Counted from the first letter of the stretch, positions 1 through 6,196 are shown. The stretch is DNA of 8,760 nt from Spirochaetales bacterium (GCA_031274005.1 JAISQU010000329.1:1-8760); one strand, 5' to 3'. Notes: generated from the letters alone by a model not told the origin. Made by a program: numbers and translations.

Positions 1-1516
1 TGGCCTCGTGGTCAATATCCTGGGCGGCAAGCCGGACTTTCTTTCCCAAAGCCTCACAGGCCTTTTCGCTTGCCCGGTTCAGAGACTGGACAAGCACATA
101 TTCATCCTGTCTTCCGAACTCTTTATGCCTGAATGAAGCTATCTTATTAATCGTTGTCTGGAATTTATCCCTCTCCCTCATGATTTGCTCCAGTTCCAGC
201 GTAACATGCAGTACCGCTTCGAAAGGAATCTCCTTCTGCTCCCGCAGTCCGCTTATGGTTGATTCAAGCTCCTGGAGTTTTGTGCTGTAGCTCTCCAGCC
301 CCAGAATAATCGCGTTTGATTTTATCGCGTGGACAGATTGATAGATGTCGATCATCGCGTTTTGGGCCGATACGTTCTTGTCCTTGAGGATTTTATTGAT
401 CCTGTCAAACTCATATTCGGTATCTTCGATAAAATCATCGAATACCTGAGGTTCCAACTGAATAATCTCAAAGATTGAACGCATTTCCTCCTGGCGTTTA
501 TCCTCTTCTTCCGCAAGCTGCCGTTCCAGTTCCTTTTCCACGGTAATATCCTGAAGAGTCGCGAGGATAAACACCTCTGCCCGTTCCCGTTCCACGGGAG
601 CGAAGCTGCACCTCAGGATTTTCTCCTCGCCGGTTTCGGGGTGCAAATAGGATAATTCCTGCAAGGGGTTTATGTCTTCCAGCATTTTCTGATCAAAGGA
701 ACGTTCAAATATCATTGTAAAATAATCTTTAAGAGTTTCCTGTTCCTTCGCCTTAATCGAAGCGGACAAAATGGAAATGAAACTCTTTCCCTGTAATTCG
801 CTCATCGACAGCACATTCTCCAGCGCCTTCGAATAGGAGGGCTGAATGATATAGTCTCGGTTCATAAGGAAAAGGCCGACCTTCAAGTTGTCCTTCATGG
901 CGGTAATCTCATCACGCTCGGTTTTCAAAGCTTCCGATGTGGCTTCGGCAAGCTGTTTCTGCCTGTTGATAATTATCATCAGCCGCAGAAAGTAAATCAC
1001 GCTGATAATAATAAACAGAAGGGAGACGGCCGTCGCGGCGATGAGGGTGGTTGTAGAGAGGCCGACCTGTTTTTCGGAAAAAGCCTCCGCCGAGAATACC
1101 GTGGCGTTTACCAGTTCGTAATATTCCTCACTTGAATCAAACAGAATTTGCGGGTTCCAGCCTTCCCGTACCTGAAAGATTTCCTCCTTAAGCCGTTCCC
1201 AGTGCTGTCGGACCGCATTCAGATTATTCAGATATTCCTCATCCTGCAGCACGATAAGAGCGTTGCCGCCTTCGCCGGTGAGAAGCTCCCCCACAATTAA
1301 ATCCAGCCGGGCGATAAGCGGATCATCGGCGACCCCCATAAGTTCTTCTTTAATGAGTTTCTGCGTCGCGCCCCGGATGATGCCGACATAATTAACAACC
1401 CGTGCGTTACCCTGCAGCAGCCGTAAAGAACTGAACGAAAGAAAGCTCACAACCGCAAATAAAACGATAATAAGGCCCAGGACAAAATACTCTTTCCTTT
1501 CCCACAGTTTGTTCAA
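1..1516 (-). CDS. Membrane sensor kinase with PAS and internal Hpt domains, CheA-like (partial, 3' end beyond window)
   Basis: My translation gives 505 residues and no stop before the left edge. Residues 10-34 and 152-183 are hydrophobic membrane segments; the stretch between them (NARVVNYVGIIRGATQKL at 37-54) resembles the PilJ-like extracytoplasmic sensor found in many Firmicute and spirochaete sensor proteins. Residues about 205-325 look like a PAS domain ending in the usual LQDIT. Residues about 350-450 form a helical Hpt domain with the phospho-acceptor motif SVHAIKSNA, histidine 396. Residues 470-505 resemble the start of a CheA-type ATPase region (LVQSLNRASEKACEALGKKV), so the ATP-binding part should lie left of the window. 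The start is TTG at 1516-1514, with a G-rich ribosome binding site 6 nt upstream and an in-frame stop just before it; only one base separates it from the cheX stop. It likely phosphorylates the receiver encoded upstream. What it senses cannot be read from the sequence. Confidence 0.85.
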   Translation of the reverse strand, partial: MNKLWERKEYFVLGLIIVLFAVVSFLSFSSLRLLQGNARVVNYVGIIRGATQKLIKEELMGVADDPLIARLDLIVGELLTGEGGNALIVLQDEEYLNNLNAVRQHWERLKEEIFQVREGWNPQILFDSSEEYYELVNATVFSAEAFSEKQVGLSTTTLIAATAVSLLFIIISVIYFLRLMIIINRQKQLAEATSEALKTERDEITAMKDNLKVGLFLMNRDYIIQPSYSKALENVLSMSELQGKSFISILSASIKAKEQETLKDYFTMIFERSFDQKMLEDINPLQELSYLHPETGEEKILRCSFAPVERERAEVFILATLQDITVEKELERQLAEEEDKRQEEMRSIFEIIQLEPQVFDDFIEDTEYEFDRINKILKDKNVSAQNAMIDIYQSVHAIKSNAIILGLESYSTKLQELESTISGLREQKEIPFEAVLHVTLELEQIMRERDKFQTTINKIASFRHKEFGRQDEYVLVQSLNRASEKACEALGKKVRLAAQDIDHEA

Positions 1517-1517
1517 T

Positions 1518-1997
1518 TTATACCCCCCCTTTTACCGCTTCTATAGCCACGGAAAGGTTAAAAACCTGGTTTTCAAAGATTCTGAAAGGAATACAAACAA
1601 TCCGCGCCTGATCGTGAGGCCATTTAATGGAATGCTCCGGGCCCTGGACAATGGTGGGCAGGGAAATAACCAGCCGGAAGGCTTCTTCCAGCCACCGTTT
1701 GACATTGCCGGCTATGATGTTGACAATTTCCCCTATGGCGTCTACCACCTCATCATCAAGCCCGGTATGGTTCGTTCCGGTAAGTATGTCCGTGAGTTTT
1801 GCCGCCAGGTTCGTCTTCATGGATATAACCACCGCGCCCCGGGCTTCGCCGGTAAGACCGATTATGGCGGAAATATCCCACGCATTGACTGCGTTCTTCT
1901 CTTCAAGATAAGGCCGTTCAGCGGTAATGGCGCATCCTAAAAATTCCTTAAAAACATCCACACTCACATCAATAAACGGCTGAATGTATTGCTCCAT
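1518..1997 (-). CDS. cheX: CheX-family CheY-phosphate phosphatase
   Basis: A protein of 159 residues with the CheX fold pattern. The CheX/CheC/FliY catalytic signature E-x-x-N is visible at E90-N93 within VVDAIGEIVNIIAG, followed by the typical amphipathic helix. Members of this family remove phosphate from CheY-type receivers and so end the signal; CheX is the main CheY phosphatase in spirochaetes such as Borrelia. The N-terminus (MEQYIQPFIDVSVDVFKEFL) also matches the family. The start ATG lies 10 bp after the stop of the receiver gene, with its GAGGG ribosome binding site abutting that stop, so translational coupling is likely. The kinase gene begins 1 bp after its stop. The natural substrate is inferred to be the neighbouring receiver. 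The symbol names the family; it may be one of several cheX-like paralogues. Confidence 0.85.
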   Translation of the reverse strand: MEQYIQPFIDVSVDVFKEFLGCAITAERPYLEEKNAVNAWDISAIIGLTGEARGAVVISMKTNLAAKLTDILTGTNHTGLDDEVVDAIGEIVNIIAGNVKRWLEEAFRLVISLPTIVQGPEHSIKWPHDQARIVCIPFRIFENQVFNLSVAIEAVKGGV

Positions 1998-2007
1998 ACT
2001 TTCCCTC

Positions 2008-2388
2008 TTACAAGATTATCTTTGCCAATTTTTCTTTAAAAATTTTTTCGTTCACAGGTTTAATGATGTAGTCGGTAGCGCCGCTTTTCAAAGCCTCGAT
2101 TACATTATATTTGGCGGCCTCGCTGGTTACCATGATTATAGGCAGGTTTTTATAATCCTCCGCAGTCCGCACCTTTTTGAGAAAGTCCAGCCCGGACAAC
2201 TCGGGCATATTCCAGTCCAGCAGTATCAAATGGATTTTCTTTGTTTGCAATATCTGCAGGGCGTCCCGCCCGTTACCGGCTTCAAGAAACTCGCAGGGGA
2301 TATTCTTATAGGAAAAAGTGTTTTTAACAATATTCCGCATAACCCGCGAATCATCTACAACCAGGATGGTTTTTGCTTCATTTTCCAT
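2008..2388 (-). CDS. CheY-like single-domain response regulator
   Basis: A stand-alone receiver of 126 residues with no output domain. The acidic pocket D12-D13 (VVDDSR), the phospho-acceptor D58 in LLDWNMP, T88 in MVTSE, the switch aromatic Y107 and K110 in DYIIKP are all present, so it should be phosphorylatable. I chose ATG 2388-2386 (MENEAKTILVV) over an upstream in-frame ATG at 2433: it leaves an AGGGA ribosome binding site 8 nt upstream and avoids about 15 non-family residues, and the upstream start would overlap the promoter found at 2424-2452. It heads a three-gene unit with a CheX phosphatase and an Hpt kinase. It could act on the flagellar motor as CheY does, or be a shuttle in a separate pathway; the sequence does not decide, so no symbol is given. 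Confidence 0.9.
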   Translation of the reverse strand: MENEAKTILVVDDSRVMRNIVKNTFSYKNIPCEFLEAGNGRDALQILQTKKIHLILLDWNMPELSGLDFLKKVRTAEDYKNLPIIMVTSEAAKYNVIEALKSGATDYIIKPVNEKIFKEKLAKIIL

Positions 2389-2423
2389 GCTTACAGTCCC
2401 TAAATTTCTTACTTGATTCCACG

Positions 2424-2452
2424 AGCATATCATGCGGTTGCGGATAAGTCAA
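2424..2452 (-). promoter_or_regulatory. Sigma70-type promoter for the cheY-cheX-kinase unit
   Basis: On the minus strand TTGACT (2452-2447) and TATGCT (2429-2424) are separated by exactly 17 bp, and TGA precedes the -10 as an extended -10 element. The transcript should start near 2417, giving a leader of about 29 nt with an AGGGA ribosome binding site before the ATG at 2388. Confidence 0.7.
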
Positions 2453-2484
2453 ACACAAAACAATGAACCAGGATATATGGCGCC

Positions 2485-2515
2485 TTTTTTTACCGGCGTC
2501 CCGCCGGTAAAAAAA
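2485..2515. repeat. Perfect 14-bp inverted repeat with 3-nt loop
   Basis: TTTTTTTACCGGCG (2485-2498), loop TCC, then CGCCGGTAAAAAAA (2502-2515): all 14 positions pair. The A/T arms on both sides make it look like a bidirectional intrinsic terminator, but it lies between two divergent promoters where nothing obvious needs terminating. It may instead be the core of a palindromic interspersed repeat. Confidence 0.75.
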
Positions 2516-2692
2516 CCGGGCTTTCCGCTCCAATTCCTCGGTCCGCCCCATGGCGGCCCTGCGGGATTTATGCTGCAATCCCTGGCGCCCCACGGTCTTT
2601 TTGCACTTTGCGCAACTCAATTCTTTATAGTGAAGGTAAGCGCTGTTGCCCTGGCCCGGAGTAAAGCTCCCTACCCCTTGTTCGAACTGCCG

Positions 2693-2701
2693 TGCTATAG
2701 T
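2693..2701 (+). promoter_or_regulatory. Extended -10 promoter at the slyD-like gene
   Basis: TGC-TATAGT (2693-2701) is an extended -10 element with no clear -35 at the normal distance. The predicted start of transcription (about 2708) coincides with the ATG, which lacks a Shine-Dalgarno sequence, so a leaderless mRNA is plausible. A second possible promoter is TTGCAC (2601) with TATAGT (2626-2631), but its spacer of 19 bp is long. Confidence 0.45.
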
Positions 2702-2707
2702 AAACAC

Positions 2708-3244
2708 ATGCTCATAGAAAAAAATAAACTCGTCGCGATCAAGTATGTTCTAAAATCCGCCGGAGGCGAAATCATAGACCAATCGGAAAAAGGACAGCCT
2801 TTTGAGTACCTGCACGGGGCGGGCGGCATGATTTCCGGCCTGGAAAGGGAACTTGAAGGCAAACACGCGGGCGATTCATTCTCCGCCGCCATCGAACCCG
2901 CGGACGCCTGCGGTCTGTATGACGAAAGCCTTATCCTGAAAATAAAAAGAGAGAAATTCGACACAGAAGAAGAAATCTCCGCCGGTATGCAGTTCGGCGG
3001 ACAAACCGGAGACGGAAAATACCGCGTTTTTCACGTTGTGGCCGTACAGGGCGATACCATTACCGTTGACGGCAACCATCCCCTTGCCGGACAAAAACTT
3101 TTCTTTGACATCACAGTCGAAAGCATCCGCGAAGCGGCCCCAGGGGCAGCCTGCCGGGGCCAAACATGCGGCAAAGCCTCCCGCTGCGGCGGCTGCCCGC
3201 ACGGAACCTGCCCCCGCTCTTGCCCCCGTAATGCCTCATCGTAA
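2708..3244 (+). CDS. slyD: SlyD-type FKBP peptidyl-prolyl cis-trans isomerase with cysteine-rich tail
   Basis: A protein of 178 residues. It follows the SlyD plan: FKBP strands 5-65 (VAIKYVLKSAGGEIIDQSEK, then GQPFEYLHGAGGMISGLERELEGKHAGD), an insert-in-flap chaperone domain about 66-125, and return to the FKBP core with DGNHPLAGQKLFFDITVESIREA (121-143). SlyD proteins speed proline isomerisation and act as folding chaperones in the cytoplasm; no signal peptide is seen. The tail is unusual: C149, C154, C160, C163, C168 and C172 plus H165, a metal-binding type of tail in which cysteines dominate where E. coli SlyD is rich in histidine. The family motif PEDAYG reads PADACG here (C68). The ATG at 2708 is chosen by alignment to the family; it has no Shine-Dalgarno sequence. 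The gene is separated from infC by a strong promoter, so it is probably transcribed alone. Confidence 0.88.
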   Translation: MLIEKNKLVAIKYVLKSAGGEIIDQSEKGQPFEYLHGAGGMISGLERELEGKHAGDSFSAAIEPADACGLYDESLILKIKREKFDTEEEISAGMQFGGQTGDGKYRVFHVVAVQGDTITVDGNHPLAGQKLFFDITVESIREAAPGAACRGQTCGKASRCGGCPHGTCPRSCPRNASS

Positions 3245-3265
3245 ATTCTAACCCCAATACACCCC

Positions 3266-3294
3266 TTGACGCTTTTACGAAAAAGTGTTATAGT
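3266..3294 (+). promoter_or_regulatory. Strong sigma70-type promoter of the infC operon
   Basis: TTGACG (3266-3271), a 17-bp spacer and TATAGT (3289-3294) preceded by TGT as extended -10: close to consensus at every element. Transcription should begin near 3301, leaving only about 23 nt before infC. That is too short for the long L20 leader known from Firmicutes. Confidence 0.85.
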
Positions 3295-3323
3295 TCGTTC
3301 TGCGTTTATTTTAAGGAGGTCGA

Positions 3324-3842
3324 TTGTCTTCAAAAGAGTTAAGGATCAATGATCAGATCCGGGTCCGTGAGGTGCGCCTGATTGACGCGGAGGGAAAGCA
3401 AATGGGAGTCGTTGCCATTGCGGAAGCGCTGGCAATGGGGCAGGAGGCGGGGCTGGACCTTGTCGAGATAGCGCCCCAGGCGGTTCCTCCTGTATGCAAG
3501 ATTCTTGATTACGGAAAATACAGGTTTGAACTGGAGAAAAAAAACCGGGAATCCAAGAAAAAGCAAAAGCTAATCAAAATGAAGGAAATCCGGATGCAGC
3601 CAAAGATTGAAGAGCACGACCTTCAGTTCAAAAGCAAGCACGTTAAGGAGTTTCTTGACGAAGGCAATAAGGTAAAGGTGACTATCCGCTTCCGCGGACG
3701 CGAACTGGCTCATACGGAACGCGGTAAAGTTGTTCTTGAAAAAGTTCTGGCCCTGCTGGACGATTCCTTTGTTCTGGAGAAGGAACCCGCCATGGAAGGC
3801 CGGTTCATGTCAATGGTAGTAGGCCCGAAAGGGAAAAAATAG
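3324..3842 (+). CDS. infC: Translation initiation factor IF-3
   Basis: 172 residues, the normal length for IF-3. The N-terminal domain (about 1-75) contains RINDQIRVREVRLID and the family signature PPVCKILDYGKYRFE; a lysine-rich linker helix follows, then the C-terminal ribosome-binding domain (about 84-172) with KEIRMQPKIEEHDLQFK and VTIRFRGRELAHTERG. IF-3 binds the 30S subunit, keeps subunits apart and checks the start codon. The start is TTG (3324-3326), placed 4 nt after a perfect AAGGAGG (3313-3319). Rare infC starts are known from other bacteria (AUU in E. coli), where they let IF-3 limit its own synthesis; whether TTG does so here is inference. It is first in an operon with rpmI (24 bp away) and rplT, the standard bacterial order. 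Confidence 0.97.
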   Translation: MSSKELRINDQIRVREVRLIDAEGKQMGVVAIAEALAMGQEAGLDLVEIAPQAVPPVCKILDYGKYRFELEKKNRESKKKQKLIKMKEIRMQPKIEEHDLQFKSKHVKEFLDEGNKVKVTIRFRGRELAHTERGKVVLEKVLALLDDSFVLEKEPAMEGRFMSMVVGPKGKK

Positions 3843-3866
3843 TATTGAAAGTGAGAGGTCAAATTT

Positions 3867-4064
3867 ATGCCCAAGATGAAAACCCGCAGAGCGGCCGCAA
3901 AAAGGTATTCCCTAACCGGCGGCGGAAAAGTTAAATACAAAAAACAGGGATTGCGGCACATCCTTACAAAAAAATCCGCAAAAAGAAAACGCAATCTCCG
4001 CCACGGCGGAATTCTGCACAAGTCTGAAGAGGCCCGGGTCAAAAGACTTCTGCCCTACGGTTGA
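3867..4064 (+). CDS. rpmI: 50S ribosomal protein bL35
   Basis: 65 residues, very basic, starting MPKMKTRRAAAKRYSLTGGGKVK and containing the bL35 hallmark HILTKKSAKRKRNLR. bL35 is a small protein of the large ribosomal subunit. The length is normal for the family. A GAGAGG ribosome binding site precedes the ATG. It stands between infC and rplT as in most bacteria, 24 bp after the former and 39 bp before the latter. A 7-bp hairpin (4049-4072) overlaps its stop codon. Confidence 0.97.
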   Translation: MPKMKTRRAAAKRYSLTGGGKVKYKKQGLRHILTKKSAKRKRNLRHGGILHKSEEARVKRLLPYG

Positions 4065-4072
4065 CGGGCAGA
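4049..4072 (+). promoter_or_regulatory. Hairpin over the rpmI stop, before rplT
   Basis: TCTGCCC (4049-4055) pairs perfectly with GGGCAGA (4066-4072) around a 10-nt loop that contains part of the rpmI stop codon (TGA 4062-4064). No U-run follows, so it is not an intrinsic terminator. It may affect coupling between rpmI and rplT or be chance. Confidence 0.35.
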
Positions 4073-4103
4073 TAAGCAAGTTCAAAAAGCAAGGAGCATA
4101 CAA

Positions 4104-4463
4104 ATGCCAAGAGCAGTAGACGGAACACGGCGAAAAGACCGAAGAAAAAAGATACTTGAGCGCGCAAAAGGATACTGGGGCAAGCGGAGCAAACTTATGC
4201 GCACCGCAAAAGACCAGGTTATGAAATCTCTGCGGTATGCGTACCGCGACAGGCGCAACAAAAAACGGGATTTCCGCGCCCTGTGGATAGCCCGCATTTC
4301 AGCGGCCTGCCGCGCCGAGGGCCTGTCCTACTCCCGTTTTATCAACGGCCTTCTGCGCGCGAACATTCAACTGAACCGCAAGGCCCTGTCCAATATGGCC
4401 ATAGAAGATGCGGCGGCTTTTAAGGTCCTTGTAGAAAAATCCCGCCAGGCTTTGGGCGCTTAA
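4104..4463 (+). CDS. rplT: 50S ribosomal protein bL20
   Basis: 119 residues, the family length. It shows the long basic N-terminal extension (RRKDRRKKILERAKGYWGKR, residues 9-28), which threads into 23S rRNA, and the globular part with LWIARISAACRAEGLSYSRF and INGLLRANIQLNRKALSNMA. bL20 is an early assembly protein of the large subunit and in several bacteria represses its own operon by binding the mRNA; no recognisable L20 leader is present before infC here. An AAGGAG ribosome binding site precedes the ATG. The next gene begins one base after its stop, so coupling is expected. Confidence 0.97.
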   Translation: MPRAVDGTRRKDRRKKILERAKGYWGKRSKLMRTAKDQVMKSLRYAYRDRRNKKRDFRALWIARISAACRAEGLSYSRFINGLLRANIQLNRKALSNMAIEDAAAFKVLVEKSRQALGA

Positions 4464-4464
4464 T

Positions 4465-4851
4465 ATGGTCAGTCTGGATCAAATAAGGACCCTTGAGGCA
4501 AAAGTCGGGCGGGCGGTCGCCTATATCGGAGAATTAAAGGCAGAAAACACCCTTCTGCAGAAAAATCTCGCTAAATATCGTAAACGCATTGATGAACTTG
4601 AGATTTTGATTAACGAATACAAGGAAGACCAAAACGCCATTGAGGAAGGCATAAAAAACGCCCTTCTGCATCTTGACACACTGGAAGACGCCATTGTTAA
4701 GCCTCCCGCGGCGGTTGCTCCTCCTGCGGCGGCCCCTGTTCCGCGGGAGATTGACGAGGTAGAGAAAGCCCCTGTCAAAACAGTCATCGAAACCGATACC
4801 GATGATCCGCCGTCTGCCGGGGAAGTCAAAGACGAACTGGAAATCTTTTAA
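4465..4851 (+). CDS. Coiled-coil protein, probably ZapB-like cell-division factor
   Basis: 128 residues. Residues 4-75 are a continuous heptad-rich coiled coil (LEAKVGRAVAYIGELKAENTL and onward), without glycine or proline breaks after residue 25. A Pro/Ala-rich linker follows (VKPPAAVAPPAAAPVP, about 78-93), then an acidic tail ending DELEIF. A short coiled coil encoded directly before zapA fits a ZapB-type partner that links ZapA to the Z-ring, but coiled coils give weak family evidence and E. coli ZapB itself is shorter (81 residues) and lacks this tail. The ATG sits one base after the rplT stop with no strong ribosome binding site of its own, suggesting translation by coupling. Its stop is followed at once by the GGGAGGA site of zapA. 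No symbol is assigned because the family call rests on context and shape. Confidence 0.6.
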   Translation: MVSLDQIRTLEAKVGRAVAYIGELKAENTLLQKNLAKYRKRIDELEILINEYKEDQNAIEEGIKNALLHLDTLEDAIVKPPAAVAPPAAAPVPREIDEVEKAPVKTVIETDTDDPPSAGEVKDELEIF

Positions 4852-4866
4852 TCGGGAGGAAGCATC

Positions 4867-5193
4867 CTGCCGAACAGACCTGAAATAAAAATAGATATTC
4901 TCGGCTCATCCTTCCTCATTCATTCTGACGAGGCGCCGGAATATTTGTACAAAATAATTGATTACTACCGGGAAAAAACCCTGGAGGTATGCCGCACAGC
5001 CCCTTCGGCGGATTCCCTCAAGGCGGCCATCCTCGCGGGTATTATTGTGGCGGACGAACTGTTCAAACTGAAGGAAAACCCATCCCAGCCGCCGGCTGTC
5101 GCCGAGGAGGTAGCCCTTATTGCCGAACGCCTCATCCGCCAGCTTGCCGGCGCCGTGCCGCAGGATGAAGCGCCGGAGGACGGGGAAATATGA
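4867..5193 (+). CDS. zapA: Cell division protein ZapA (apparent CTG start)
   Basis: The ZapA pattern is clear: a first strand EIKIDILGSSFLIHSDEAPEYLYKI, a helix with IIDYYREKTLEVC, then SLKAAILAGIIVADELFKL and a long C-terminal helix. ZapA binds FtsZ filaments and promotes Z-ring bundling in the cytoplasm. The frame has no ATG, GTG or TTG between the upstream stop (4849-4851) and residue TTG 4945, and starting at 4945 would delete the conserved first strand. A strong GGGAGGA site (4854-4860) lies 6 nt before CTG 4867-4869, so I place the start there, giving 108 residues, about the family length. ATC at 4864 is an alternative but sits too close to the site. It is last in the infC-rpmI-rplT-coiled-coil run, 15 bp after the previous stop, and ends 4 bp from a convergent kinase gene. 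Confidence 0.82.
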   Translation: MPNRPEIKIDILGSSFLIHSDEAPEYLYKIIDYYREKTLEVCRTAPSADSLKAAILAGIIVADELFKLKENPSQPPAVAEEVALIAERLIRQLAGAVPQDEAPEDGEI

Positions 5194-5197
5194 GTTC

Positions 5198-6196
5198 TTA
5201 CTGTATTTCAAGCAATTCCAGAATTTTTTCGCGGTCAAGGCGGCTGTAATCGCAGCCCTCTACGGTAACCATTTGCGAGGCCGTGCGGTTGGCGATTTTT
5301 CCGCAAAGCTCTATGTCTTTTCCCAAAAGAAGCCCGAATAAAAACCCCGCGGCAAATGAATCTCCCGCGGCGGTGGTATCCACGGCCTTGACCCTTTCGC
5401 CGGGAACCCTGATAACGCCGCCTTCCCGGGCAATGCTGCAGCCGTCCTTGCCTGTTTTCATCACCAAAAGAGGGGCCAGGCCCTCCGCGGCCTTCAGTAT
5501 GGCCTCCTGCGGACCCTTTACCCCTGTCAGAGCCGCCAGCTCATCCTGATTCGCGAACAGAATATCAACTTTGCCGGGACACCACTCCCTGAAAGATTCG
5601 CCGTAGCGCAGGGCCACAAAAGGATCGGCCACATCGAAGCAGACTTTTTTTCCCGCTTTTTTGGCCGTCTCCGCGGCGGTTTTGGCCGCCTCCTCCTGAT
5701 TCGGCGTATCCCAGTTGTATCCTGTCAAATAGACATACGAGGCCGCCCGCACCGCCTCCAGAGGCACATCCGAGATATCCAGAAGACGGCAGGCGCCAAG
5801 AAATGTAAACATTGTCCGTTCATGGTCGGGAGTTACAAGAATGACAGAAACCCCGGTTGGCTGTTCTTTTTTTACGGCAAGAAACGAGCGTACCCCCGCG
5901 CCGGCAAGAAGATTATCAAAATTCCGGCCCTCCTCATCTGCGCCGACAGAGCCCAGATACGCGGGCTGCGCTATAGGGCCGCCGGAACCGTTGAGCCAGG
6001 CCAGCCCTCTGGCCGTATTGGCGCCCGAACCGCCGGGAATACGCACAGCGGACATCCTTTTCGCAAAAATTTTATCGATAATGTCATGCGACACCAGATT
6101 CATACTGCCGGGAACAGCCTCAAGATCTTTGACCATTCCGGCAGGCGCCTGAATAACAATATCCACCAGCGGATTACACATAATAAAAACAGACAT
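5198..6196 (-). CDS. PfkB-family kinase, adenosine-kinase-like
   Basis: 332 residues, the normal length of PfkB/ribokinase-family kinases, which pass phosphate from ATP to a sugar or nucleoside hydroxyl. Signature one is visible as IPGGSGANTARGLAWLNG (53-70). N216 and E219 form the NxxE magnesium motif. Signature two is DTTAAGDSFAAGF (273-285), with D279 as the catalytic base; DTTAAGD is also the form in E. coli ribokinase. The stretch ILVTPDHERTMFTFLGACRLL (119-139) and the spacing of the N-terminal half resemble the adenosine-kinase subgroup more than ribokinase, but substrate cannot be fixed from sequence alone. The start ATG has a perfect AAGGAGG upstream. The gene is convergent with zapA (4 bp between stops) and divergent from pilZ, so it is probably a single-gene unit. 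I see no clear promoter on this strand in 6197-6326. Confidence 0.88.
   Translation of the reverse strand: MSVFIMCNPLVDIVIQAPAGMVKDLEAVPGSMNLVSHDIIDKIFAKRMSAVRIPGGSGANTARGLAWLNGSGGPIAQPAYLGSVGADEEGRNFDNLLAGAGVRSFLAVKKEQPTGVSVILVTPDHERTMFTFLGACRLLDISDVPLEAVRAASYVYLTGYNWDTPNQEEAAKTAAETAKKAGKKVCFDVADPFVALRYGESFREWCPGKVDILFANQDELAALTGVKGPQEAILKAAEGLAPLLVMKTGKDGCSIAREGGVIRVPGERVKAVDTTAAGDSFAAGFLFGLLLGKDIELCGKIANRTASQMVTVEGCDYSRLDREKILELLEIQ

Larger units (their letters stand above)
2389..2707. other. Divergent intergenic region without a convincing gene
   Basis: This 319-bp stretch between the divergent cheY-like and slyD-like genes holds the cheY promoter, a perfect inverted repeat (2485-2515), a small CCGCC/GGCGG hairpin around 2543-2560 and slyD promoter elements. 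Open frames cross it on both strands, but neither gives a recognisable protein, neither has a good ribosome binding site, and the plus-strand one is only an upstream extension of the isomerase frame. Confidence 0.6.

Noticed and set aside
1509..1940. Plus-strand open frame of 143 residues.
   Set aside because: It lies wholly antisense to the well-supported cheX and kinase start and shows no family pattern.
2485..2515. Call of the palindrome as an intrinsic terminator.
   Set aside because: The shape fits, but both flanking genes point away from it, so there is no transcript it would obviously end; kept as a repeat instead.
2432..2707. Upstream in-frame extension of the slyD-like gene (about 90 extra residues).
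   Set aside because: The extension is unlike any isomerase N-terminus, crosses the perfect palindrome and the promoter elements, and the family N-terminus begins exactly at the ATG at 2708.
2378..2707. Minus-strand open frame of 109 residues upstream of the cheY-like gene.
   Set aside because: It covers the palindrome and cheY promoter, overlaps the cheY-like start, has no good ribosome binding site and its Arg/Lys-rich product is not recognisable.
4521..4829. Minus-strand Ser/Ala-rich frame opposite the coiled-coil gene.
   Set aside because: Low-complexity shadow of the coiled-coil and Pro/Ala codons, in the middle of a plus-strand operon.
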